Positions 1 to 9,552 are shown, numbered from the stretch's first letter. The stretch: 64,000 nt of DNA from Limnanthes douglasii subsp. nivea (GCA_036936605.1 JAUPFV010000002.1:161378813-161442812); one strand, 5' to 3'. Notes: generated by a model not told the origin, from the letters alone. Program-made: numbers and translations.

Positions 1-1010
1 CAACAACATCTTCCATTTATTCTTTGAAGAAGAACACAGACTCTTCAATCAACAAAATTAATTGACAAAGGAAAAACGTAAGTTTCCTCTCATTTATTGA
101 TTTAGTTTGTTTTAGGTTTTTTTGTAAATTGTTTGGTAAGTTATAGATTGAAATCATTTATACTGTTAAACTAGTTAGATATTTAGGGATTTTACAAAGA
201 ACTGTCCCTGGGTTTTCAACACTATTCTTCATCACTACCGGTGTGAAGCTTTGCACGAGAATGGACTAAATTTTGACTTTTACAGTTTAGTCCTCGACGA
301 CGTGGAATATTAGAGCTGGAGGTAATAAAGTTTTTTTTTTCAATCAACTTTGTTAGTGCTAGCGCTAATGCTCCACGCTAGCAAGCACTAAAATGGGAAA
401 GAAAAAAAAGATTAGTCCCCACCAATGCTAAACCTTGACACTGGCGGTGTCAAAATACTGTTTATGGTTCATTTTTACCTAACTTATTTTATTTTGTTCT
501 TGTTGTTGTTGTTGGCAGAAAATTACTAGGTCGGAGAAAAACTCAAAAGGTCAGAGGGATAAAGGTCGGAAAGACATGGAGAAATATACATCCAAAAAAT
601 GTCATATATCTCAAATATGTAGTAGTGGTGGTTCTCATGCAGCCGAAAGGAGTCGGCTTGAGTGTTCCGAGCATACAGGATGGTCATTACAGCCTATCAC
701 GTAAAAAACTACAAGGGAACAAGGTACAAGTAGTGGTGGTGGTGAACGTACTTTTGATGATCAATCACCGATAAACAATTCACGTTCTAAGGAAGGTGAG
801 TCTCAAATTCGTGCCAAAGGACGTAACATCGATCCAAACCAACTGAATAATTTATTTTTGTCGTAAAATAATATCATATTGTTTCTCGATTACCAAGAAC
901 GCAGGACGTACAACACATATATTAGAAATATAAGTTATATCAATTATTTATAATAAAAAAATTGTTTATATGAATAATAATAATATAACTTGATTTATTT
1001 TTAATTTTTG
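1..1010. other. 5' flank of the PMD pseudogene, with short hairpins
   Basis: No open reading frame of note. A splice-donor-like aaacgtaagt lies near 83-92. Two short imperfect hairpins are visible: 354-364 paired with 376-390 (cgctagc cores), and 435-453 (ttgacac / gtgtcaa around tggcg). A related gtg-rich motif, ctaccggtgtgaag, sits near 234. The stretch 520-860 reads as low-complexity Ser/Gly/Lys-rich sequence and could be a degenerate upstream exon, with an acceptor-like ttttgcag just before 1015. These palindromic motifs resemble those at 2,530-2,785 and suggest one mobile unit around the PMD gene; that is inference. Confidence 0.35.
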
Positions 1011-1014
1011 CAGT

Positions 1015-1860
1015 ATCGGTTGGATATTAACATTTCAGCAAAGTACGGAGTCCTCGACCATTGGGACCTAAGTAATCAAAATGTTATGAGCAATATCTTC
1101 CAAGACACTCCATTTTGGCATATCATTGGCCACCTGTCTAAGTTCAACTCAAACCCGCAATTAAATAAGGTTTTTATCAAACAGTGAGATCAAAAGACCA
1201 ACACATTCTAATTCTCCTTTGGCAACATAAATAATACATTGGACGACATGTTCGTCATTACCGGCCTCCCGATGGTAAGAAGAATAGTCGAATCCGAGGG
1301 GAGCACCACTTAGGGTGAAGTTTATGCCCATTACACTTGGTCGTTGGGAGTTATAGCTAATGAGATTCATGAGGAACTAGAGAACCATGATGGGGTCGGG
1401 TTAGGTCTTAAATGGTGCAGGGACCAATTTATAGGAGACGTGTATTTGGACTTAAATCTCACGTGTACTGGTGATATGAGTATACATGTCACACATGCGT
1501 ACATTATATATATGTTTGGTGGTACCATTTTTACCAACACGAGCCATAAATTCGTACATGAATATTTTCTCGCATATTTGGAGTACATAGATCGGCTCAG
1601 TGAGATAGTGTTGGGTATTTGTTCATTAGCATGGTTATATATAGATTTTTGAGGTGTTTCAAAGACGTCGCACAATAGTGTCATCAGTTTTGTTAGGTTG
1701 TTAGATTGTCGGATCTACGATACTTTCCCTTGTTTTCACCCAGAATTTAACAACAAATATACCTTATCAAATCCCAAGCTTGTTAGTTGGTTGACGAAAA
1801 AAATCACGGGGATAAATGTTTGGCAAAAACCAACTATCGCGACGTATTTGCTAGTTTTGA
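1015..1860 (+). pseudogene. Plant mobile domain (PMD / MAIL1-like) pseudogene
   Basis: A single plus frame from about 1015 to 1652 reads through three in-frame stops (1185-1187, 1209-1211, 1311-1313). It shows the landmarks of the plant mobile domain: a TNTF.FSFG strand followed by TLDDMFVITGLPM (the family's TFHLP-GE-T-TL-DV--LLGL pattern), then HAYIIYMFGGTIFTN, and LGICSLAWLYIDF at the end of the open part. After a frameshift near 1,650 the similarity resumes (VRLLDCRIYDTFPCFHPEFN). PMD proteins occur both as host genes of the MAIL1/MAIN type and as genes carried by transposons; the host proteins act in gene silencing and genome stability. The breaks mean this copy is dead. The flanking palindromic blocks favour a transposon-borne copy. 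The family call is fairly secure; the exon structure is not. Confidence 0.7.
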
Positions 1861-2529
1861 GGAGAAAGATGTAAGTATTGAGATGTATGTAGTGTTAATT
1901 TTATCTTATCCAATTTGTTTCTTACATTGTTATATGTTTGTGTGCAGGTGATATTCCAGCCTTATATAGAGATGAGAAATAGGTGTCTAAATTAGGTAAT
2001 TAACTTATATCGTATTCCTATTTGGGTTATGGGTACGACCGAAGGATATATATTCGGATCAAGTGAAGCGACAATTTGGCTGGATCCATGAAAAACTACT
2101 TGATCTTATTGCAGCTTGACCTGTTATCAATAAAGGAGAACATTTTTGGTATCGTGTAACCTTATGGATTAAAATAACCACAAGTTACATTTGTATGTAG
2201 TTTACAGATTTACACAATCGTTCCATGTACGTTGGCTTTAGAAAAAGCTATATTTTGCTACGTTTTAATTGTTGTTTGGGTATGTTGTATAAGATAACAT
2301 TGGTTTTTTGTGTTGGACATGTATATTGTATAACAAAACATTAATTTATTATTGGACATATATAACAAAATATTGCTATTTTTTTAAATGTATGTTGTAT
2401 AATAATAATTTCGATGTGTTACTATGTATTTATTATGTTCTATTTTGTGATTGGCTAACTCTTTATGGAGGGTTTCTTACAATTAATTATGAATTTTCCA
2501 GATTTATCTATATACACCGATGATGTAAC
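1861..2529. other. AT-rich stretch, no gene seen
   Basis: Between the PMD relic and the downstream palindromic block I see only AT-rich sequence. The 71-codon ORF at 2,308-2,523 is Tyr/Cys/Ile-rich and looks like chance reading of AT-rich DNA. Confidence 0.4.
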
Positions 2530-2785
2530 CTACTCATTTCGCCGGTGGATTATATGCACTACGAGTGTGGATATACTACACCGACAGAGTAGTTTCATAT
2601 CAGCGATGTAAATATCCCCACCGAAGGTAAAGCGAGTAAATAAAATATCACAAGAAATTTAATTCTCTTCGTACTACCGATCGTGGCACCGCCGGTTGAT
2701 ATTCATAGCGTTGTGAAAATTCTACAACGAAAATATAGTATCCCATCGTTGGTGTAAACATTCTACACCACCGGTGGGATACCAA
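2530..2785. repeat. Block of short imperfect palindromes (caccgg/ccggtg motifs)
   Basis: This block contains repeated motifs built on caccgccgg, ctacaccg and ccaccggtggg. The clearest hairpin has arms 2741-2756 (tcccatcgttggtgta) and 2764-2779 (tacaccaccggtggga), 14 of 16 positions pairing around a 7-nt loop. Similar motifs occur on the other side of the PMD pseudogene (230-460) and again at 15,121-15,590. Arrays of degenerate short repeats near both ends are typical of subterminal transposase-binding regions in plant DNA transposons. No terminal inverted repeat or target duplication could be assigned. Confidence 0.45.
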
Positions 2786-3053
2786 ATTATTCTTAAAATA
2801 ACAAAGTTTTAAAAAAAAATCCGCAGAAGGATAGTGGTTTCCGCCAACTTATTTAGGGCTTCCCGCCAATGAGATTTTCCCGAAAACTATGGTTTCCCGC
2901 AAACTATATTGTTTCATTCCTGCCAATCATCCTCCATAAATGAAGTTGATTAACTATATTAGTTTCCTCTCAACAATAAAACATATACCACAGTAGCTTG
3001 GGTGATGTGAATTAGAATATACATGAAAATGTGCATCTGCTGAAAGTCATTGA

Positions 3054-3407
3054 TTGCATAAAACACATGATGTCGGAATAAACTCATGGTTTTATCGACG
3101 GATTTTTATGTACCTCATGCACTGTAAGAAAACAACGTATTTTGATTGTATGGTGCCTCGAGCACGCGGACGTAAAGAAGTCACCACCAGGTTAGATTAT
3201 TTGAAAACGGTTACGAGTATACTCATTACATCACTTACCTATAAAATTGAACGTGAAACCCATGATGTTTTCACTATTAGATCTCAAAGCTTTATTATGA
3301 AAGATATGTTGGTGCAAGAACTTAATGATAAAATGGATGGGGAAGCCAAAATTGACGAGGCGTTTACGCAAATTTCGAGGGAACTATTCGTTCGAAAAAT
3401 TGTTTGA
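3054..3407 (+). CDS. Unidentified ORF, 117 codons
   Basis: A 117-codon ORF with mixed composition, less AT-biased in coding content than its surroundings. The middle contains RARGRKEVTTRLDYLKTV and the end is charged (VQELNDKMDGEAKIDEAF). I do not recognise a family. It lies about 600 bp upstream of a segment similar to Tat element A's spacer, so it may be a diverged accessory ORF of a Tat-type retrotransposon or a captured gene fragment. There is no clear promoter. It could also be a chance ORF. Confidence 0.3.
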   Translation: MHKTHDVGINSWFYRRIFMYLMHCKKTTYFDCMVPRARGRKEVTTRLDYLKTVTSILITSLTYKIERETHDVFTIRSQSFIMKDMLVQELNDKMDGEAKIDEAFTQISRELFVRKIV

Positions 3408-3772
3408 GTCTGTATGGAAATATTTGTTACCATAAACGTGCCTTTAACGCCAAAAATGTCAACTATCTATCTATTTTATTTTCTAGTGGTTGTATACCGA
3501 TTACGTATTACGTATGAATTATGTAATATTCGTAATTATTTTAACTAATTTATGTCTAATATTATTGTTTCAAATTTATCATTATCATAATTTTCATAAT
3601 GTACAAGGTTTTTGCATGAGAAATAAGACATTGATTACAATGAATTCTTTTTAAACGAAAGTGGCTAAATCGGTTACTTCGAGACTATGATTTTTAATAT
3701 CTTAATATCTTTTCCAAAAAAATGAATCGGTAATGCTCAACCTTCGATATCTATTGAACGCAATTTTAGTCA

Positions 3773-4059
3773 ATGATGAGGTATCCTTGCTCTTCTTCGC
3801 ATTTGAGGGAGTTTGTTTTTTTTTATTTGGTCAATTTTCGTAGCTCTGTCTTCATTTATCTTTTATGCCGAGGCATCGTTCATCATGCTAAAGAAACTAT
3901 GCCAGTCCTGACGGCTAGAATTCAAAAAGTCTTAGGGCTTGGATCCAAACTGTCACCGGAGACGTCTCCGACTTGGTTCGTACTTAAGTATGACCTCTTG
4001 CGTTCCCCGTAGGCGTGGTCAGTGATCCAAACACCCTTTGTAAGGAGGGATAAAGTATA
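3773..4059 (+). other. Segment related to the Tat element A spacer
   Basis: A short plus ORF (3773-4012) ends in a segment, 3984-4045, that matches 35,254-35,318 of Tat element A: both contain aagtatg.cctcttgcg, then gtaggcgtggtca.tga, then a g/a-rich gga.gga.aaa stretch. In element A this lies between the antisense-type ORF and pol. The match suggests that 3.7-4.4 kb is a fragment of a related retrotransposon spacer in the same orientation. The ORF product itself is not recognisable. Confidence 0.4.
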
Positions 4060-4400
4060 ACAAATACCATATTCATAGCATGAAGATCACTTGGTGTATA
4101 ACATGAAGATAACTTAGCTTAAAGCCATTCAATCGTACAGATGGAGATAATTTGGATTATAACCTTACTATCATGGAGATAAAGATCATTTGGTTTTTAG
4201 CCCTTCCGATAGTGGAGATGGATAATTATTTGGCGTATAGTCTTTTTGCTATTATGGAGATGGAGATCATTTGGCTTATAGCCTTTTCGATAATGAAGAT
4301 AGAGATTACTCGGCCTATAGCCTTTTAGTATGGAGATGGAGATTACTCGACCTATAGTCTTTTCGAGGATGAAGATGGAGATTATTTGACAGATATGACG
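4060..4400. repeat. Degenerate minisatellite, ~45-55 bp unit
   Basis: About seven degenerate tandem units share the consensus elements gatcatttggcttatagcc, then ttttcgata, then atggagatggag. Unit lengths vary because of small indels. The 76-codon minus ORF at 4197-4427 simply reads through this array and is not a gene. Its position beside a Tat-like spacer matches arrays seen in the other Tat elements of this window. Confidence 0.7.
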
Positions 4401-4688
4401 AAGATCACATGACAAATGGTTTGACAACTCTTTTGTAGGTTGAATATTTTGAAGTACAAATTACGCATCAACACCATAGACGATGACTAAAAATTATTTT
4501 TAAAATATCTATTAACAAAGTCATAATAGATATATTCACTTTGATAGTGAATTGTTGTTACGATTTTGTTATGGAACAAATCGTTTCTCACTTAAATTTC
4601 GACTCTCACCATGTAAATCCATTGAAATATGATTATTTCTTGTGACGACATAAATAGACGAAGAATGCTCGAGTTGTATGGATGTAAG

Positions 4689-4900
4689 TCGGCTAAAAAC
4701 CCTGGTTAGTCATCGGTGTTTGACACCTATTACATTCGTGCCATTAAGCTTCAGTCGTCCCCAAAACGAGTCACTAGTGTTTAAAATCGTTGCATTATTG
4801 CCACTAGCGCGTGAAAATTAACAAGAGACTGACACGTGACACCCCAATGTACCCAGGTTTGTTGCATATACGGTCACCCTTTAAATCCTATCCAAAATAC
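4689..4900 (+). repeat. Left terminal inverted repeat of the MULE-like element
   Basis: Pairs with 5,950-6,157. Shared blocks in order: ggctaaaaaccc, then cggtgtt, then ttacatt.gt, then aaaacgagt, then tttaaaa.cgttgcat, then agcgcgtg, then the attaacaagagactgacacg block, then tgacaccccaat and aggttt.tt.catatacg. A diverged relative of this end occurs at 41,355-41,510. Confidence 0.8.
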
Positions 4901-5299
4901 CCCTTTACTAATTTTTACCTTTTATTTTTTATTTTTTATTTTTTATTTTTTATTTTTTACTTTTTACTTTTTATTTTTATTTTTTACTTTTCACTTTTAT
5001 TTTTTACTTTTCACCAATTAGTCCATTTAACTTAAATCAATAGTCAATCCATATAAAATTAAACATAAGTAGACCCAATCATAACCTAATTCTTATTTTC
5101 TATCGACAGGAGTTTGGTAACTATTGATTTCTCAACTTTCTCACTAACCAAACAACAGAGGAAAGAAAAACCTCAGACTAGCTTCAACGGTGCTTTCTCA
5201 CTAACCAAACAACACACGAAAGCAAAACCTCAACACACCATCTCCATTCGACTGTTTCACGGTTAAAAAAAACAATCGATTGAATCGAAGTTAAAAAAA

Positions 5300-5777
5300 A
5301 CAGTGAAACCAAGAAACCCAACAGCAGATCTAGCCATTATATTAGTAAACTCTTGAAAACTCAACACATCATCTCCATTCGTATCAGCTTCCCTCGTCAT
5401 CTCCGTCAATTCCTTATACGTCAACGAATACCCCATTTTCGCCATCGACCCGGCTAATTCGGCAGCCCTAATAAAGCCGTTTCCGTCTCTATCGAACGAC
5501 CGGAAAACCTCCATCAACTGTTCTTAATTTATTAAAATCTCATTCTTCAGATCTGGGAGAATCGCCCCGACGAGCTCGTCGAATTCGATCATTCCGTTTC
5601 CGTCTGTGTCGATTGGTTCAAGAGGAGAGTTATATTGCCACCAGATGGTTTCAGGCCCAGAGCATGGAGGAGGGCGGCGAGTTCTAGCTACGTGAGGTTG
5701 CCTTCTTTGTCGAGGTCGAAGCGTGTGAAGATGTTTTGGAGTTGTTTTAGCTGCTCGGAAGCTTTGGTTCCATTCAT
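5300..5777 (-). pseudogene. Calmodulin-like protein CML15/16-type, captured and broken
   Basis: Starting from the ATG at 5777 (minus), the frame gives a four-EF-hand calmodulin-like protein of the usual ~160-residue length. EF1 has the loop DLDKEGNLT.LE, with a stop at the missing position. EF2 (DTDGNGMIEFDE) is readable only after correcting a 1-nt loss near 5,613. EF3 is DRDGNGFIRAAE and EF4 is DTNGDDVLSFQE. A second stop interrupts the linker before QLMEVFRSFDRDGNG. The linker and EF3 sequence closely recall the Arabidopsis CML15/CML16 group, as far as I remember it. Such proteins bind Ca2+ and act as sensors. The gene has no introns here, as is usual for CMLs. Two nonsense codons and a frameshift mean it is not functional. 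Its position between long TIRs shows capture by a transposon. Confidence 0.8.
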
Positions 5778-5949
5778 GGCGTAGAGAGAGAATGTAGATA
5801 GATCTGAGACATGTATTGTGTTATGTAGAAAAGAAAAATTAAGGTTTTAGAATATAAGAAATAGTAAACGTAAAAGTAATAAAGTAAATATTGAAAGTAA
5901 ATATAAATAAGGTAAAGTAAAAAGTAAATAAAGTAAATAAAGTAAAATA

Positions 5950-6157
5950 GTAAAGATCGGTGTTTTTGGAAAGAAATAAAGGGTAATCGTATATGTAATA
6001 AACCTGAGCATATTGGGGTGTCACGTGTCAGTCTCTTGTTAATTTGCACGCGCTAAAAACAAAAATGCAACGGTTTTAAATACTTATAACTCGTTTTGGT
6101 GACAAATGTAACACGTATCAAAGGCGAACACCGGTGATAACAAGGGTTTTTAGCCGA
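5950..6157 (-). repeat. Right terminal inverted repeat of the MULE-like element
   Basis: Reverse complement of the left terminus, with the same ordered blocks, ending outward in gggtttttagccga. It includes the tgtcagtctcttgttaat core that matches the left end exactly. Confidence 0.8.
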
Positions 6158-6248
6158 TGCATTAAAGAGATATTGTAACAATGGCAAAAATTGAGAACGG
6201 ACCCGATGATCAATCACGGCGATAATCAATCTCAATTGCAAAAGAAGA

Positions 6249-6455
6249 TTGATAAGCTATCTGACCATGTTTATTCCCTTAAGAAGACTAAAAAAGAAAC
6301 ACGAATTCAAGGATTTCCATGAACTTGTGATTCCCAACGGGCTATCTAAAACAAATTACTATAATGTCGTTTTGAGGCTCTTTTGGAATTATCTTCGTGA
6401 GGATGTTTGGAAGGGAGATGAAGACCATCCTGAGGCGCTCCGAACAGATTGGTGA
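6249..6455 (+). CDS. Unidentified 68-codon ORF, possible gene fragment
   Basis: A short ORF just outside the MULE-like element. It is charged, with a patch reading FWNYLREDVWKGDEDHPE. Composition looks more like real protein than AT-rich noise, but I do not recognise it. It may be an exon fragment of the locus into which the neighbouring elements inserted. It is followed by a 33-bp duplicated segment and then the PPR fragment. Confidence 0.3.
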   Translation: MISYLTMFIPLRRLKKKHEFKDFHELVIPNGLSKTNYYNVVLRLFWNYLREDVWKGDEDHPEALRTDW

Positions 6456-6479
6456 TCAAATGGTTACGTTCTGAGTGGG

Positions 6480-6590
6480 GAGAACGACTCAGGAAAGAAT
6501 ACAAAATTGGTTCAGTTTCTTGCTGATTCAGGAGTAGGTGGTAGCGGGTCTATTACTGAGAACGACTCAGGAAAGAATACAAAATTGGTT
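6480..6590. repeat. 33-bp direct repeat (two copies)
   Basis: The 33-bp segment beginning gagaacgactcaggaaagaa occurs identically at 6480-6512 and 6558-6590, separated by 45 bp of different sequence. Perfect identity suggests a recent local duplication. Confidence 0.85.
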
Positions 6591-6654
6591 CCTCAACCCC
6601 AAATAATTTCTTCCATCTCATGGACAGAAAGAGTTAAAGAAGAAAGTAATGGGT

Positions 6655-6951
6655 GCTGAGTCAAATTTGTTTAACAGGTCAACTTTTGTTGATTTTTGCT
6701 TTAAGGTCTGACGAGTGGGGTTTGCTAGAAAGTTGTTCGACATAATGCTGGACAGAGTTTTGGTTTTGTGGAACAGGATGGTGTCTGAGTTTGGTAGGAT
6801 TAATCTTTTCGATGATTCAATTAGGATTTTTGGTGAGTTGATTCCTTGTGGTGATTCTCGATTAGATTCAACAACAGTTGCAGCTGTTCTTAATCTTTAC
6901 TGGTTTCATTTCGATGCATTCGAAGTGTTGCAGGGTGCACACAACAAGTAA
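6655..6951 (+). pseudogene. Pentatricopeptide repeat (PPR) gene fragment
   Basis: One frame from 6655, with a single TGA at 6709-6711, shows PPR features: SNLF..STFVDF at the end of one repeat, then FARKLFDIM (ARKLFDEM in intact PPRs), VLWNRMVSEFGR (V-WN-MI-GYGR), LFDDSIRIFGEL, and DSTTVAAVL. The pattern recalls PLS-class plant PPR proteins such as the At4g30700 type, which bind organelle RNA and guide editing. Only about 1.5 to 2 repeats are present, so this is a fragment. The 3' end runs into a possible splice donor (aacaagtaagttg near 6,945), and the hAT element lies ~100 bp downstream. Confidence 0.7.
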
Positions 6952-7114
6952 GTTGTTTGGCCCTCTTTACCCTACTGCTGCCGACTTGCCTATTTAGTCA
7001 GGTCTGGTACTAATGCCCTCTTATCTCAGCAAGCTTTGCATCTCATGTACTGTATGTAGAGGTGTCAAACGGTTTGAACCAGCACCAACCCGCACCGTTT
7101 AAGTCTGAACCACG

Positions 7115-7245
7115 GGTTGCAGTCCTGGCGGGTTGCGGTCCTGGCGGGTTGCGGTCCTGGCGGGTTGCTCTTATGCGGTCCTGACGGTCTGGCGGTCCTG
7201 CCAGGTTGCAGTCCTAATGGGCCAGTTTCACAGTTAAACCGCCAG
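7115..7245 (+). repeat. Left subterminal repeat array of the hAT element
   Basis: Five to six copies of a motif like gcggtcctggcgggtt (first base pair varies, gca/gcg) follow each other, then aatgggccagttt and accgcc. The same block, in the same orientation, recurs at 12,893-13,012. Subterminal short repeats bind transposase in other hAT elements; that role is inferred here. The ORFs at 7,065-7,311 only read through the array. Confidence 0.8.
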
Positions 7246-7329
7246 TTCAAACAACCAGACGAACCATTTAAGAGCCGTTTACCAGTTCAAACCATCAGCC
7301 AAACCATTTAACCATTTAAGAACCGTTTA

Positions 7330-7879
7330 TCAGAATATATTATAATGTTATTTAAAATTAATTTGTAAGTGTTAATTGAATCTAATTTCAATAATTTAGT
7401 TAATTATTCTATTTCATGTATTTTAATTTAAATATGTTATCATTTTAATCGAAATTTTATAATCATCAATTATATTTTAAAAAAATAATTGTAATTTGAT
7501 TTTGATACGTTTGAATAATATATTACTATTAAATAATATATACCTATTAGACATATAATTATATTAAAATTTTAAATTATTAGGTGATTCTTTAGATTCT
7601 TTCAAGCTTGAAGTGTTTATGGTTAGATGAATTATATAGTTTATTGTATTTTCGAACTATTCAATATTAGAAGTTTATATGCATAAACATAAATTACTTG
7701 TAAGTTGTAAAGAACAAAATAAAAATTGAAAGCTAGGTAAGTGATTTAAATAACATTTAATAAAAAATAGAAGCAAAACAAACAATTCATTAAAAATAAA
7801 AACCAAACAAGTAACATAGTTGTTCAATCAAATAAAAAAGATAAACATTACAACGATAATGAAAATCAATTGCGAAAAA
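7330..7879. other. AT-rich hAT interior, no gene seen
   Basis: AT-rich sequence between the left subterminal array and the 3' end of the minus-strand gene. It probably holds the 3' untranslated region and polyadenylation signals of that gene. Homologous AT-rich sequence flanks the relic copy (17,060-17,280). Confidence 0.5.
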
Positions 7880-9384
7880 CTAAGGAGCTTCATCGTTGTT
7901 GTTGTTAGGTGGTTGACCTTGCAAATGCATGTTCTCCATCATCTGTCGCATATACTCCGACTGTTGGGCTTGAGAGTTTGCAAATCGCTCATTCCATTGA
8001 TCTTGTCCATGATGCCACTGCTCGTATTGACCATGCCACTGCTCGTATTGACCATGCCACTGCTGGAGGTGACCAAGTTGATCATTCACCCCTACTTGCC
8101 ACTGCTGTATCTGGCTAAGCTGGTCATTTACCCCCCCCCCTGCCAATTTTGAAATTCACCTTGCCATTTTGTAAAATCATCATGCCAAACCTTTTGTTGA
8201 GTATGCGCAAATTGCATATGATTCATTTGTTGAGTATGCGCAAACTCAGCAAATTCGCGATCGGTTCGTCTTTATTGTGGCGGTACTCGCGAAGAACCAC
8301 TAGCATTTGGATCGAAAGACGCTTCAGCCTCAACTCGATACTGAGTAGGTGGATTTGGCGGTTTTGTAAGACCGTTCGCAATATATATCTGATTCAAGTC
8401 TTCTCTATGGTGGTTCCATGCCTCTAATTTCGAAATCAACTCTCCATCCCAAGAGTATATTTCCTGCAAACGCAAAGAGTTTCTACCTATAGCACTAGTC
8501 GGCCTCACCTTCACCGGAGTGTACATACTCACATCAGCTCCTTTCGAAACAAGCAATTTACTCAATATCATCCCATAAGGTAGTTTATCCGTACCACACC
8601 TCGCAGCCATATTTCGAATCATCAAGCTGGGTAAATTAATTATTCCCTGATTTTGAATCATAAAAGCAGTAACAAATGTTTGAATATATGAAAGCTGCGA
8701 ATCATTGTTACTAGGGGGAAGAAATATACTATTTACCAATTTCAAAGCTAATTTCCCAATACCATCCAAATTACCCCGCATGGCTCGAAATTTACCGCTA
8801 ATTTCCGGAGCTTCCGCACCAGGACAAGTAAGAATCTCTACTGCTTCTTCGTAAGACAAAGGCCAATCATCACTCCAGATCGTAGGGCGATAACTAATGG
8901 GAGGTAATTTATCACCGGTAAAGATTTCATGGGTTGGAACGGAAAAAAGATCTTCAAAATCAGTTTCAAAAAAACTAATGTCTTTACCATCAATCAAACA
9001 ATTCATTCCTAAACCTCTTGGATCATTTTCGATTAATCTAGCCGTGGAATAAAACCTTCGCACTAGTTCTATATACCAATCACATTTGAATCTAGCTAGT
9101 ATCATCCAACCTAGGCCATTATTAGGTTCAATAAGTTTGAAATTTTTTTGCATACCCTCTATTTGGATCAATTCCTCGTAGTTCAGAAACATACCGGACC
9201 AAATTTTTGTTACACCTCGACCTCCTTGCTGATTACTACGGATGCGAATCTCCCCCTCGGGGCGATGTTCGATAGTCTCGCTCTCCGTAGATTGAAACAA
9301 CATATCTTCCACCTCTCTCAATTCGGAAGTGGTTGGTTCACTACGTCCACCTTTACGAGCATTCTTTATTCTTTTCGAAGACAT
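7880..9384 (-). pseudogene. hAT-borne second protein (putative plant transposon protein type)
   Basis: The ATG at 9384 opens 370 codons that end at a TAA (8272-8274, preceded by VPPQ; probably a mutated CAA). Reading on in the same frame to about 8,146 and then shifting by one within a run of ten C residues (8131-8140) restores a frame to 7,880, giving about 500 residues in all. The N-terminus is basic (KRIKNARKGGRSE). Residues ~210-285 (ALKLVNSIFLPPSNNDSQL through KLPYGMILSKLLVSKGADV) resemble the LLP-H...LLYAI...I..G.LI...LPF..LIT.L pattern of putative plant transposon proteins known from retroelements; this is a match by eye. The C-terminus is Gln/Trp-rich with a 7-residue repeat (QWHGQYE). 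Its role is unknown. A homologous relic in the same divergent position (17,330-18,560) shows it belongs to the element and is not a chance capture. Confidence 0.8.
7985..8125 (-). repeat. 21-bp coding tandem repeats (heptad QWHGQYE)
   Basis: Inside the minus gene, units of the form tgaccatgccactgctcgta repeat every 21 bp, encoding QWHGQYE and variants, with further diverged units (HLQQW, QIQQW). A 7-residue period is that of a coiled coil, although the residues are unusual for one. The relic copy has about five such units at 17,455-17,590. Confidence 0.75.
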
Positions 9385-9517
9385 TTGCGAAACCTGAAAT
9401 TTAAATAGAGTTTGAAAAATATAATTTTTTTTTAGAGAAGTGTAGTAGAGAGAGTGGATAAATTTGTAGTGGAGAGGGAGAGATTTGTAGTGAAAAATAT
9501 AGGAGGATGTAGGGTGT

Positions 9518-9525
9518 ATTTATAG
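9518..9525 (-). promoter_or_regulatory. TATA box of the minus-strand hAT gene
   Basis: On the minus strand the sequence reads accctataaataca, a canonical plant TATA box, ~135 bp upstream of the ATG at 9384. Confidence 0.7.
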
Positions 9526-9552
9526 GGTAATTTTTTTTTTAATTTCAACTAG

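Larger units (their letters stand above)
4689..6157. mobile_element. MULE-like element carrying a captured EF-hand gene (Pack-MULE)
   Basis: A 1,469 bp element is bounded by long inverted repeats. The outer end reads tcggctaaaaaccc at 4689 and its complement gggtttttagccga ends at 6157. The repeats run for about 210 bp on each side at roughly 80 percent identity by eye, including the exact block attaacaagagactgacacg. Inside each terminus is a T-rich (left, 4,915-5,015) or A-rich (right, 5,830-5,960) low-complexity run. The interior holds a calmodulin-like gene on the minus strand and no transposase. Long TIRs plus a captured host gene are the hallmark of a non-autonomous Pack-MULE. The expected 9-bp target duplication was not found (left flank ggatgtaag, right flank tgcattaaa), so the exact ends or an old insertion age leave some doubt. 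Confidence 0.75.

Noticed and set aside
4810..5035. Two overlapping Phe/Tyr-rich ORFs suggesting membrane peptides
   Set aside because: They read the tttta low-complexity run inside the MULE-like TIR region; the mirror ORFs at 5,774-6,049 have the same cause.
4680..6166. A 9-bp target duplication for the Pack-MULE
   Set aside because: The flanks ggatgtaag and tgcattaaa do not match; shifting the ends by one or two bases did not give a convincing pair.
7065..7311. ORFs on both strands with Gly/Pro/Arg repeats
   Set aside because: They only translate the GC-rich hAT subterminal repeats; the same happens at 12,850-13,047.
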